64,000 nt of DNA from Phycisphaerales bacterium (GTDB lineage Bacteria > Planctomycetota > Phycisphaerae > Sedimentisphaerales > Anaerobacaceae). The stretch spans positions 4,170,942 through 4,234,941 of the forward strand of contig CP070678.1 of the NCBI GenBank assembly GCA_020352515.1, written 5' to 3'. The notes below the pieces were generated by a model, which worked only from the letters and a program-made list of their open reading frames with translations, was not told the origin of the DNA and searched no databases. How positions within the stretch are numbered: position 1 is the stretch's first letter; each line of letters starts with the position of its first letter. Shown one piece after another: positions 52,750 through 60,212 of this stretch. The translations under genes were made by a program, and so were the position numbers.

Positions 52750-53123
52750 CAACAAGATTTATCAAGAAGCTAAAGCGCCTGTTTGCTTCCCAAACCGTCG
52801 AGCCGCCACTTCGCGTGCTTCAAGAACCTTCTTCTCCCGCGAACTACGTCAATCTGCTTCTCATGGACATGTTCAAGAAGGCAACGCATGATATTGACCT
52901 GTACGAAGACCGTCCTTTGCCCGAAGGCTTTGAAGGTTTTGAACCTGACCTGTTCGAGAATGTAACCTACGATCAGGTGGCCAGCAGACTAAGCCAGATG
53001 GCAACCTCGACCGGTCCGAACGGCGAGCCGCAGATCAATTCACTCATCCATGGCCGCAAGTACATCTGCTCCGTCGATATTGGCGTTGGCAAATGCCATT
53101 TGACCCTGAAGCAGCAGCAGTAG
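52731..53123 (+). CDS. Small hypothetical protein
   Basis: 130 residues, AAGGAA nine bases upstream of the ATG. Basic start (KFIKKLKRLFASQ-like), then an acidic centre (LYEDRPLPEGFEGFEPDLFENVTYDQVASRLSQM, in part) and a C-terminal NSLIHGRKYICSVDIGVGKCHLTL. No signal or membrane segment and no family recognised. Confidence 0.5.
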   Translation: MAKESIATRFIKKLKRLFASQTVEPPLRVLQEPSSPANYVNLLLMDMFKKATHDIDLYEDRPLPEGFEGFEPDLFENVTYDQVASRLSQMATSTGPNGEPQINSLIHGRKYICSVDIGVGKCHLTLKQQQ

Positions 53124-53255
53124 CTCTCTCAACCAGCCCCCGGCGCAATCCGCCGTCCGCAAGAAGACCCGGTAAACAGCCGAATCTTCTCTAAAGAACT
53201 AACCCGGTCCCTATTGCCCCGGCCTGCCGGGCCCACCTGCTCGCTCCTCACCCCG

Positions 53256-53738
53256 TCAGCCGGCCCTAACCTGCACCCGGTACACCTTCTTCCTCTTAAG
53301 CCTCCCTATCGCAAGCCCCGAAATCTCCTCATGATCGAACGCCATATTCTCCGGCAGCCTCTCTATATCGAACCACCTCGCCTCCGCCGCATCGTCCCCG
53401 CCTCTTATCTTACCACCTCCCCTCGCTGCAATCCCCATGAACGCCACCGTAATCACCCTGCCCCTCGGGTCCCGGCCGACCCGCCCGAACGCGCCAATCT
53501 GCTCCAGGCTAACCCCCCGCAGCCCCGTCTCCTCCTCCAGCTCCCGCGAAACCGCCTCCTCAAGCTCCTCATCCATCTCGATAAAGCCCCCCGGAATCGC
53601 CCAGCACCCCTTGTACGGCTCCCTCGCCCGCCTCACCAGAAGCATCTGAGCCCGCCCGCCAACGAACCTGAAAACCACCGCATCGGCCGTCACCATCGGC
53701 CGGGCCCACGCATACACATATCTGCCTCTCTTGGCCAT
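53256..53738 (-). CDS. NUDIX hydrolase
   Basis: 160 residues from the ATG at 53738 (GGAGGG eight bases upstream); 14 extra residues from an upstream start are less likely. The Nudix box is complete: GGFIEMDEELEEAVSRELEEETG (pattern Gx5Ex7REUxEExGU). It binds magnesium through the REUxEE glutamates and would cut a nucleoside diphosphate linked to X. The box is preceded by LLVRRAREPYKGCWAIPGGF. Cytosolic. Divergent with the GT9 gene. Confidence 0.9.
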   Translation of the reverse strand: MAKRGRYVYAWARPMVTADAVVFRFVGGRAQMLLVRRAREPYKGCWAIPGGFIEMDEELEEAVSRELEEETGLRGVSLEQIGAFGRVGRDPRGRVITVAFMGIAARGGGKIRGGDDAAEARWFDIERLPENMAFDHEEISGLAIGRLKRKKVYRVQVRAG

Positions 53739-53907
53739 AAAACCGACCCTCCGAAAAACTAACCGCCGCGCAAACGACACGCAACACCGCTACAAACCGG
53801 CGCCCGACACCCCAAGTCTATCACCGGCCCGCGATTTTCACAGGCCAATTTTTGATTTTCCCGTCCCCATCGTTTACAATCCCCCCATCGCCTGTATTTG
53901 GCCTGAT

Positions 53908-54951
53908 ATGCCGAACGCACCAAAAAACATACTCATAATTAAGCCAAGCTCCCTGGGCGACATCGTCCTGGCCCTGCCGGCCCTGACCGCCCTCCGCAAG
54001 AGCTTCCCGAACGCCGCAACCACTTGGCTCGTCCGCCCGACCTTCGCCCAACTGCTCGAAAATCACCCCCACCTCGACCAAATAATCCCCTTCGACCGAG
54101 AGCTTCTCGGCCGCGCCTGGTTCGACCCTTCCGCCCTCGGCGCCCTCATTTCCCTCATAAGCCGGCTCAGACGCGCCCGCTTCGACCTCCTCTTCGACTT
54201 CCAGGGCCTCTTCAGAACCGCATCTCTCGCCTGGCTCAGCGCCTGCCCCAAACGCTTCGGAATGGCCCACGCACGCGAATTCGCTCACCTGTTCTACTCC
54301 CAAAAGGTCCCCCGCGAGCCCCACCGCATCCACCTCGTCGATTACTACCTCGACATAATCCGCGCCGCCGGCGCTGCTGCCCTCGAGGCGGAATTCATCC
54401 TGCCCCACAACCCCGCCGCCGCCGATTCCGTCGCAGCCCTGTTGCGCGCCGACGACGTCGCGCCCGACAGCTACGCCGTTCTCGTCCCCGGCTCCGCCCA
54501 CAGCGACAAGTGCTGGCCCGTCGAGCGTTTCGCGGCCCTCGCCGCCAGAATCGCCTCCGATTTCTCCCTCGCCATCGTCGCCACCGGCACGAAAGCCGAG
54601 TCGCACAACGTCGAGAAGCTTGCCGGCCTCGCCCCCGTCCCCGTGGCCAACCTTGCCGGCCGAACCTCGCTCGCCGAGCTCATTGAACTGATGCGAAACG
54701 CCCGCCTCGTCGTCACCAACGACACAGGCCCCGGACACATCGCCGCCGCGCTCGGCGTCCCAATGGTCATGATCTTCGGCCGCTCCAACCCCGCACGCGT
54801 CGCGCCCTACCAAAGGCCCGATTGCATCGCCGCAATCGATCCCGACCGCAGGGGCGATAAGCCCGACAGCACCGACCCCAAGCACCACATCGCACTAATC
54901 ACCCTCGACCACGTCCTCCAAAAAGCCCGCTCCCAGCTCTCAACCAAATAA
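53908..54951 (+). CDS. GT9-family glycosyltransferase, heptosyltransferase-like
   Basis: 347 residues from the ATG at 53908. Begins with the family signature ILIIKPSSLGDIVLALPAL, continues through the Rossmann halves, and has the donor-binding block VTNDTGPGHIAAALGVPMVMIFG with a preceding VPGSAHSDKCWPVERF. GT9 enzymes add heptose or related sugars to the lipopolysaccharide inner core. The upstream frame is not coding. No operon partner is visible. Confidence 0.9.
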   Translation: MPNAPKNILIIKPSSLGDIVLALPALTALRKSFPNAATTWLVRPTFAQLLENHPHLDQIIPFDRELLGRAWFDPSALGALISLISRLRRARFDLLFDFQGLFRTASLAWLSACPKRFGMAHAREFAHLFYSQKVPREPHRIHLVDYYLDIIRAAGAAALEAEFILPHNPAAADSVAALLRADDVAPDSYAVLVPGSAHSDKCWPVERFAALAARIASDFSLAIVATGTKAESHNVEKLAGLAPVPVANLAGRTSLAELIELMRNARLVVTNDTGPGHIAAALGVPMVMIFGRSNPARVAPYQRPDCIAAIDPDRRGDKPDSTDPKHHIALITLDHVLQKARSQLSTK

Positions 54952-54990
54952 CCAACACCCGCCCTCAATGTGGACCGCTTGGTGCCAAAG

Positions 54991-55017
54991 AAAAAACCCC
55001 GCAGGCTGCCCACGGGG
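54991..55017 (-). terminator. Intrinsic terminator of the SEC-C mini-gene
   Basis: On the minus strand CCCCG (55017-55013) and CGGGG (55001-54997) enclose a partly paired GC loop, followed by six T. It sits 16 bases after the frame-corrected end of the SEC-C gene. Confidence 0.7.
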
Positions 55018-55033
55018 CTCTCATCATCGTTCC

Positions 55034-55229
55034 CTAAAAGTAGTAATGTCGCCCGACGCCGTCAAATCTGCCGCTCTTAAGGCAGCATTTCTTGAAGGCA
55101 CTTACCCGAACCACACGGGCACAGGTCGTTGCGTCCCAATTTCTCCATCAGTTCCTTCTCGCCGTGTACCACCTGCACGCCTGTCTTGACCCGTCTCTCG
55201 GAGGGGTATCCCTTTCGTCTCTTACTCAT
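55034..55229 (-). pseudogene. Frameshifted SEC-C zinc-motif mini-protein
   Basis: The ATG at 55229 opens a frame of 50 residues that reaches [12 protein letters not shown] and then runs out of pattern (LQEMLP stop at 55077). One base less in the GTGCCTTC stretch after the GGK codons would give [16 protein letters not shown] and a stop at 55034-55036. That restores the full SEC-C zinc motif CPCGSGKxxKKCC also seen at the end of SecA. The intrinsic terminator just beyond 55034 supports the longer end as the original one. It could be a true frameshift, a sequencing error in CC, or programmed frameshifting. Confidence 0.75.
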
Positions 55230-55419
55230 CGGCTCAAAACAACTGCTCCTCATTGTACTCTATTCTGCCCATGTCACACCTGCTTTCTTCCCCTCATACC
55301 TGCTTACTTTCCAACGCTTTGCAGGGTCAGCTTGCCCCACCCAATTCCTATTACTGTCATTCCTCCCAATAGCCCCGAATCCGGGCCACGCTGCTTGCGA
55401 TAATTCCTACTACTTCAAT

Positions 55420-58284
55420 CTAATGATTCCCAATTACGCCCAGGCATCTTTCGCATAAGTCCCTGTGCTCGGCGTCTTGCCCGACGCTCGGCCAGTAATT
55501 CCAGCACCTCTGGCACTTTGCATGGCTGCTCTTTTCCGCGGCGACCGACGTCTCACCGGCCGTCTTCTGCAGTTTCACCTCGCTGACGATACAAAGCGCC
55601 GCAAACGCCTCCAGCCCGAACCCGCCCAGAAGCTCCGCGTCCTCCTGCCCGCAGTTCAACGTCACGCTCGCCTCCTGGTTGCTCGCGATTCTCTTCTCCC
55701 GCCGCAGCCCCTCCAGCACCCGCAGCACCTCGTCCCGCAGCCCCATCAGCCGCTCCCACTGCGCCTCCTCCCCCTCTAAGTCAATCGACCCGTCCACCTC
55801 CGGCATCGTAGCTAAGTGCACGCTCTCGACCTCCTGCGACCGCACCCTCATCGCACCCCAAGCCTCCTCCGCCGTATGCACCAGAATCGGCGCCAGCATC
55901 CGAACCAGCGCATCCAGAATCCGATACATCGCCGTCTGCCCGCTCCGCCGCGACAGGCTCTCCGCACCGTCGCAGTACATCCGGTCCTTCAGCACATCCA
56001 TGTAAATGCTGCTCATCTGCACCGTGCAGAAGTTGTAGATCAGCGAGTAAACCCGGTGGAACATGAAATTGTCATACGCCTGCGTAACCTCCCCGATCAG
56101 CCTCTGCAACTGCCGCACCGCCCACCTGTCGATCTCGAACATCCGCCCGTATGTCACCGTGTCCTTTTCCGGCTCGAAGTCGTCGATATTCCCCAGCAGA
56201 TACCTAAGCGTGTTTCTGATCTTCCGGTACGCATCCTGCGTCCGCCCGATTATCTCGTCGCTGCACCGAACGTCCTCCTGGTAATTCACGCTCGCCACCC
56301 ACAGCCGCAGAATATCCGCCCCGTACTTGCCCACCTCCTCCTGCGCGTTGACGTAGTTGCCCAGCGACTTCGACTGCTTCATCCCCTTCTCGTCCACCGT
56401 GAATCCGTGCGTCAGCACGCTCTTAAAAGGCGCCCGCCCCTTCATCCCCAGCGCCGGCAGCAGCGAAAGCTGGAACCAACCCCGGTGCTGGTCCGAACCC
56501 TCCAGGTACAAATCCACCGGCGACGGCCAGCCCGCATCACGCTCACACACGCTGTACCAGCTACAGCCCGCCTCGAACCAAACGTCGAATATATTCTCCT
56601 CCTTCTTCAAATCCGCGAACGTAAACCCTTCCGGCAATTCGAAATCCTCGCCCAAGATCTCACGCGGCGAATCCGTAAACCAGCTATTCGAACCCTTCTC
56701 GCCCACGTGCCGCGCAACCGCCAGCACCGACTCCTTCGTCAAAAGCGCCCCGCCCTCCGAATCCACGAATGCCGGTATCGGCAATCCCCACGACCGCTGC
56801 CGGCTGATGCACCAGTCCGGCCGAGACTCCAGCATCCCCTCGATCCGCTTGCGGCCCCAGCCCGGAATCCACCGAACCTGCCCAACGCTCTCCAACGCCA
56901 TATCCCGCAGGCTCCTGCCCACGCCCGCCACCTCCCGGTCAACACTGATAAACCACTGCTCCGTCGCCCGGAAAATCACAGGCCCCTTGCTCCGCCAGCA
57001 GTGCGGATAGCTGTGCGTAATCTCACCCTCCGCAAACAGCAACCCAAGCTCACGCAGCCGCCCGTTCACCACGCCATCGACCTCAAGCACATTCAGCCCC
57101 CGCAGCCAGTCCGGCGCCGTCTCATCGTAACGCCCGTCGTCCATCACCGGCGAATACGTCGCCAGCCCGTACTTCTGCCCCGAAAGATAATCCTCCAGCC
57201 CGTGCCCAGGAGCCGTGTGAACCAATCCAGTCCCGTCCTCCGTCGTCACGTACTCGGCCAGAATCACCATAAACGCATCTTTGTCCGTCGGGTTGCCCTC
57301 CACGTAGGGATGCTCGTACCGAAGCCCCTCTAATTCGCTCCCCTTGACCGACTTCTCCCCAACAGAATACTCCCCCTCACCCAGCCTGCCGGCCGCCACA
57401 ATCGCCTCCAGCCTCTCTGCCCCCACCACCGAAACGAACCGCGTCCCGTGCTGCTCGTAAGAAATCGCCTTGTACTCCAGGTACGGATGCACCGCAATCG
57501 CAAGGTTCGCAGCCAGCGTCCACGGCGTCGTCGTCCATATCATAAAGCAAACCTTCGCCCCCTCGGCCTGCTCCGCATCGACCAGCCCCAGCGAAACCAG
57601 TTTCTCCACCGCATCCGGCCCCGCCGGAAAATTCACGTAGATGCTCGGCGACGATATATCCTTGTACTCCAATTCCGCCTCCGCCAGAGCCGTCTCGCAC
57701 CCGATGGACCAGTGAATCGGCTTGAGCTGCTTATACACCAATCCCTTGCCCACCAATTCGGCAAAAACCTCCAGTATCCCCGCCTCGTACTGCGGCTTGA
57801 ACGTCAGGTAAGGCCGCTCGAAATCGCCGAACACACCAAGCTCTTGGAACTGCCGGCTCTGAATCTTGACGTACTTGCTCGCGTACTTCATGCACTCCTT
57901 GCGAATAGCAAGCTTGTCCATCTGCCGGGCCGCCTCCCCAAGATCCGTCACCACCTTCGACTCGATCGGAAGCCCGTGACAGTCCCACCCCGGAACGTAC
58001 GGCGAATCGTAACCAGCCATCGTCTTGTATTTCACCACCAGGTCCTTGAGCACCTTGTTCACAACGTGACCCATGTGAATGTCGCCGTTCGCATAGGGCG
58101 GCCCGTCGTGAAGAACGTAAAGCGCCGAGCCCGCCCTCGCCGCCCGAATCTTCCCGTATATCCCACCCTTCGCCCACGCCTTCCGCATCTGCGGCTCACG
58201 CCCAACCAGGTTCGCCTTCATCGCGAAATTCGTCTTCGGCAGATTCAAAGTCTCGCGGTAGCTCTTGCTCTTGTCTTCCGGCAT
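55420..58284 (-). CDS. ileS: Isoleucyl-tRNA synthetase
   Basis: 954 residues from the ATG at 58284. Class I enzyme: HIGH as HMGH in PYANGDIHMGHVVNKVLKD, the CP1 editing domain with TTPWTL and the DGTGLVHTAPGHG block, the KMSKS loop as MKQSKSLGNY (a glutamine replaces the usual methionine), an anticodon-binding helical domain, and a C-terminal zinc finger (CQRCWNYW, CERC). It charges tRNA-Ile and edits valine. GNAT lies 108 bases upstream with a separate promoter between them, so ileS can be made from its own promoter and by read-through from the attenuated one. Confidence 0.96.
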   Translation of the reverse strand: MPEDKSKSYRETLNLPKTNFAMKANLVGREPQMRKAWAKGGIYGKIRAARAGSALYVLHDGPPYANGDIHMGHVVNKVLKDLVVKYKTMAGYDSPYVPGWDCHGLPIESKVVTDLGEAARQMDKLAIRKECMKYASKYVKIQSRQFQELGVFGDFERPYLTFKPQYEAGILEVFAELVGKGLVYKQLKPIHWSIGCETALAEAELEYKDISSPSIYVNFPAGPDAVEKLVSLGLVDAEQAEGAKVCFMIWTTTPWTLAANLAIAVHPYLEYKAISYEQHGTRFVSVVGAERLEAIVAAGRLGEGEYSVGEKSVKGSELEGLRYEHPYVEGNPTDKDAFMVILAEYVTTEDGTGLVHTAPGHGLEDYLSGQKYGLATYSPVMDDGRYDETAPDWLRGLNVLEVDGVVNGRLRELGLLFAEGEITHSYPHCWRSKGPVIFRATEQWFISVDREVAGVGRSLRDMALESVGQVRWIPGWGRKRIEGMLESRPDWCISRQRSWGLPIPAFVDSEGGALLTKESVLAVARHVGEKGSNSWFTDSPREILGEDFELPEGFTFADLKKEENIFDVWFEAGCSWYSVCERDAGWPSPVDLYLEGSDQHRGWFQLSLLPALGMKGRAPFKSVLTHGFTVDEKGMKQSKSLGNYVNAQEEVGKYGADILRLWVASVNYQEDVRCSDEIIGRTQDAYRKIRNTLRYLLGNIDDFEPEKDTVTYGRMFEIDRWAVRQLQRLIGEVTQAYDNFMFHRVYSLIYNFCTVQMSSIYMDVLKDRMYCDGAESLSRRSGQTAMYRILDALVRMLAPILVHTAEEAWGAMRVRSQEVESVHLATMPEVDGSIDLEGEEAQWERLMGLRDEVLRVLEGLRREKRIASNQEASVTLNCGQEDAELLGGFGLEAFAALCIVSEVKLQKTAGETSVAAEKSSHAKCQRCWNYWPSVGQDAEHRDLCERCLGVIGNH

Positions 58285-58325
58285 CACTAATATCCTCAAC
58301 TATCATTCCACCAATAAAACCGAGT

Positions 58326-58354
58326 ATCCTACGTGCTGTCCCGGCCCTTGTCAA
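58326..58354 (-). promoter_or_regulatory. ileS proximal promoter
   Basis: Minus strand: perfect TTGACA (58349-58354), 17-base spacer, TAGGAT (58326-58331), about 42 bases before the ileS ATG. The spacer begins AGGGCCG, like the GGGGCCG start of the spacer in the leader promoter. Confidence 0.7.
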
Positions 58355-58392
58355 CAGCCGCCCGAACTCTGTCATCCGGACACGGAAGCCGC

Positions 58393-58869
58393 CTAAGGCG
58401 CCATGAAAAGCGTCCTCAGGTATGGCTCGAACCCTGTCTTCGTCCAGAATTCGCCGGCGGCCGGGTTCTGCACTGAATAGTGCACCTCCATTCGGCCGAG
58501 CCCCTTGCCGCGACACCACTGCCGCGCCCGCCTGACCAGCCTCTGTCCGATTCCCCGGCCCCGCAAATCCTCTCTAACCATACACTCATGAATCTGGCCG
58601 TAATGCTCAACCTCCAGAACCGGCGGCATCTTCGAGATTCGCACCTGGCAGTAACCGACGATCTCCCCGCCCCCCTCAGCCACAAACACGCATCCCTCAT
58701 CACCTTCGATGCTCTCCCTGGCCCACGTGCCGAAAGTTTCCTCGGCGCCCGCCCTGCGCGTAAAAATCGGGTCGAGCACCTTGTGGTAATCCATCAGTTC
58801 CTTCCACAGCGCCACTACTGCGGGAAGATCTTCAACAGCAGCCTCCCGAATTCTAACCTGAACGCACAT
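58393..58869 (-). CDS. GNAT-family N-acetyltransferase
   Basis: 158 residues from the ATG at 58869, GGAG six bases upstream; two earlier in-frame starts (58881, 58887) fall in the terminator tail. GNAT features: the beta4 strand region (EVEHYGQIHECMVREDLRG), the acetyl-CoA pyrophosphate loop RGRGIGQRL (R/Q-x-x-G-x-G/A pattern) and VQNPAAGEFWTKTGFEPY. It acetylates an amine, acceptor unknown. It is the first gene downstream of an Ile-rich leader and attenuator and is followed by ileS. A link to tRNA or amino-acid metabolism is suggested by position only. Confidence 0.85.
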   Translation of the reverse strand: MCVQVRIREAAVEDLPAVVALWKELMDYHKVLDPIFTRRAGAEETFGTWARESIEGDEGCVFVAEGGGEIVGYCQVRISKMPPVLEVEHYGQIHECMVREDLRGRGIGQRLVRRARQWCRGKGLGRMEVHYSVQNPAAGEFWTKTGFEPYLRTLFMAP

Positions 58870-58884
58870 TTCACGCTCCATGCA

Positions 58885-58927
58885 CAAATAAAAAAAGCCC
58901 TCCGGGGCTGACCACTCCGGAAGGCTT
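58885..58927 (-). terminator. Attenuator hairpin and T-tract before GNAT-ileS
   Basis: Minus strand: AAGCCTTCCGG (58927-58917), 11-base loop, CCGGAGGGCTT (58905-58895), then seven T, A, three T. All 11 base pairs form, one as a G-U wobble. It ends about 16 bases before the GNAT ATG. A segment near the promoter (59040-59033, GAAGGCTT) is perfectly complementary to eight bases of the first arm, so a competing structure is possible. Confidence 0.85.
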
Positions 58928-58949
58928 CTTACATAAAAATTGCGGCTTC

Positions 58950-59012
58950 TCAGAGCAGTCTCATCATCTCCTCTATAATCCCGATAATTGCAATGTCAAT
59001 CGTAATAACCAT
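58950..59012 (-). CDS. Isoleucine-rich 20-residue leader peptide
   Basis: ATG at 59012, TGA at 58952-58950. The peptide is MVITIDIAIIGIIEEMMRLL. Seven of its first 13 residues are isoleucine. AGGG lies about six bases upstream of the ATG. It starts about 40 bases after the -10 box and its stop lies 23 bases before the first arm of the attenuator hairpin, as in amino-acid operon leader peptides. Confidence 0.8.
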   Translation of the reverse strand: MVITIDIAIIGIIEEMMRLL

Positions 59013-59052
59013 AACAACCCTGCTGCCCCGAAAAGCCTTCAAACCACCTTTC

Positions 59053-59081
59053 AACATACGCTATTCTTCGGCCCCTGTCAA
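59053..59081 (-). promoter_or_regulatory. Promoter of the leader-GNAT-ileS unit
   Basis: Minus strand: perfect TTGACA (59076-59081), 17-base spacer, TATGTT (59053-59058, 4 of 6). It drives the leader about 40 bases upstream of the leader ATG. Confidence 0.75.
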
Positions 59082-59238
59082 CGCTCTCTTTAGAAATTTC
59101 TCAGCCCGCCCAAAAGCACCCCAAAAGCAAACAGGGACCGCCATTGCTGACGGCCCCCGTCTCTGCTCCAACGCCGACGATCCCCCTCTGCACGGGTCTA
59201 ACCGCCCATTCGCCCCGTCGGCGCCAATACTCCGCCTG

Positions 59239-59763
59239 TTACTTCGGAAGAACCACCGCGTCTATCACGTGAATAAGCCCGTTCGAGCACTCGATGTCCG
59301 TCTTGGTCACCGTGGCACCGTCGATCTTCACGGTCTCACCCTCCACGCTGATCGAAAGCTCCTGCCCGTTCACGGTCTTTGCCGAAGTCATACCCGTAAC
59401 CTCCGCCGCAGGTACCTTGGCCGCCACCACGTGATACGTCAGTATCGATGCCAGCTTCTCCTTGTTCTCCGGCTTGAGAAGGTCCTCCAGGGTCCCCGCC
59501 GCAAGCTTGCCGAAAGCCTCGTCCGTCGGAGCAAAAACCGTAAAAGGCCCGGCGCCCTTCAGCGTATCAACCAGCCCCGCCGCCTTAATCGCCGAGACGA
59601 GCGTCTCGAAGCCCCCGGCCGCAACCGCCGTATCAACTATATCCTTCGTCGGAGCCGCCGCTGGCTTCTCCTCGGCACCCTTCTTGCAGCCTCCCGGCAG
59701 CAAAACAACGCCCGCAACCACAAGCAGAACTGTACAGACCGAAAAATATCCGTTCTTTCTCAT
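59239..59763 (-). CDS. Fasciclin (FAS1) domain lipoprotein
   Basis: 174 residues with a lipoprotein signal (VLLPGGCKK; the bond after the small residues would be cut before Cys). A single FAS1 domain follows: H1 block [16 protein letters not shown], the central YH motif ([11 protein letters not shown]) and H2 block [18 protein letters not shown]1 domains mediate cell adhesion. GGGAG six bases before the ATG. It ends about 300 bases before the leader unit. Confidence 0.9.
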   Translation of the reverse strand: MRKNGYFSVCTVLLVVAGVVLLPGGCKKGAEEKPAAAPTKDIVDTAVAAGGFETLVSAIKAAGLVDTLKGAGPFTVFAPTDEAFGKLAAGTLEDLLKPENKEKLASILTYHVVAAKVPAAEVTGMTSAKTVNGQELSISVEGETVKIDGATVTKTDIECSNGLIHVIDAVVLPK

Positions 59764-60212
59764 CTCAGCTCCCTTTCAAAGAATACCTGCTATCTCCCGC
59801 TTCCCGCCCCCCGCCGTGAAACGACTGAGAATTAACGTTCTTCTCCACGCACCTTCCTCCTCGGCCAGTATCCTGCGGAAAAGTCCGAAAAACCGCGTAT
59901 ATGTAGCTTGCTACGCACCCCCGCCCCGCGTGTTCTATTCCTTTTCCACTTTTTCCAGCCCCAACCGCCCCCGCCGGACGCTTCCGGCCCCGCATGGCTG
60001 CCCCACCCGCCTTGCTCAGCCCCCGCTCCTGATGCCGCCGGAGGCCTTCTCCGCTTTTGAAGCCATGAATGTGGCGTGATTAATCGTTTAGGGTGTTGCA
60101 ATCGACCCGCGTGCAGTGGTAAGCTACAATATATCGACGTGTAAGTGGCTGCTCGTTAAGGGGTCACGTTAGCAGTTTCCGGATCGATTGGTCTTGCTCC
60201 GGAGGGCTAAGA
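59764..60212. other. Divergent intergenic region of about 450 bases
   Basis: Separates the fasciclin lipoprotein from the modular surface protein. It contains a candidate promoter at 60102-60130 and a CCGGA/TCCGG hairpin just before the start that partly covers the ribosome-binding site. No gene supported. Confidence 0.45.
60102..60130 (+). promoter_or_regulatory. Candidate promoter of the modular surface protein
   Basis: TCGACC (60102-60107), 17-base spacer, TACAAT (60125-60130, 5 of 6), about 80 bases before the ATG. Confidence 0.4.

Noticed and set aside
55129..55458. Plus-strand frame around the SEC-C mini-gene
   Set aside because: It runs antisense to the SEC-C frame and to the end of ileS, with no family pattern.
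55816..57333. 505-codon plus-strand frame
   Set aside because: Antisense to ileS, composition artefact of GC-rich third positions.
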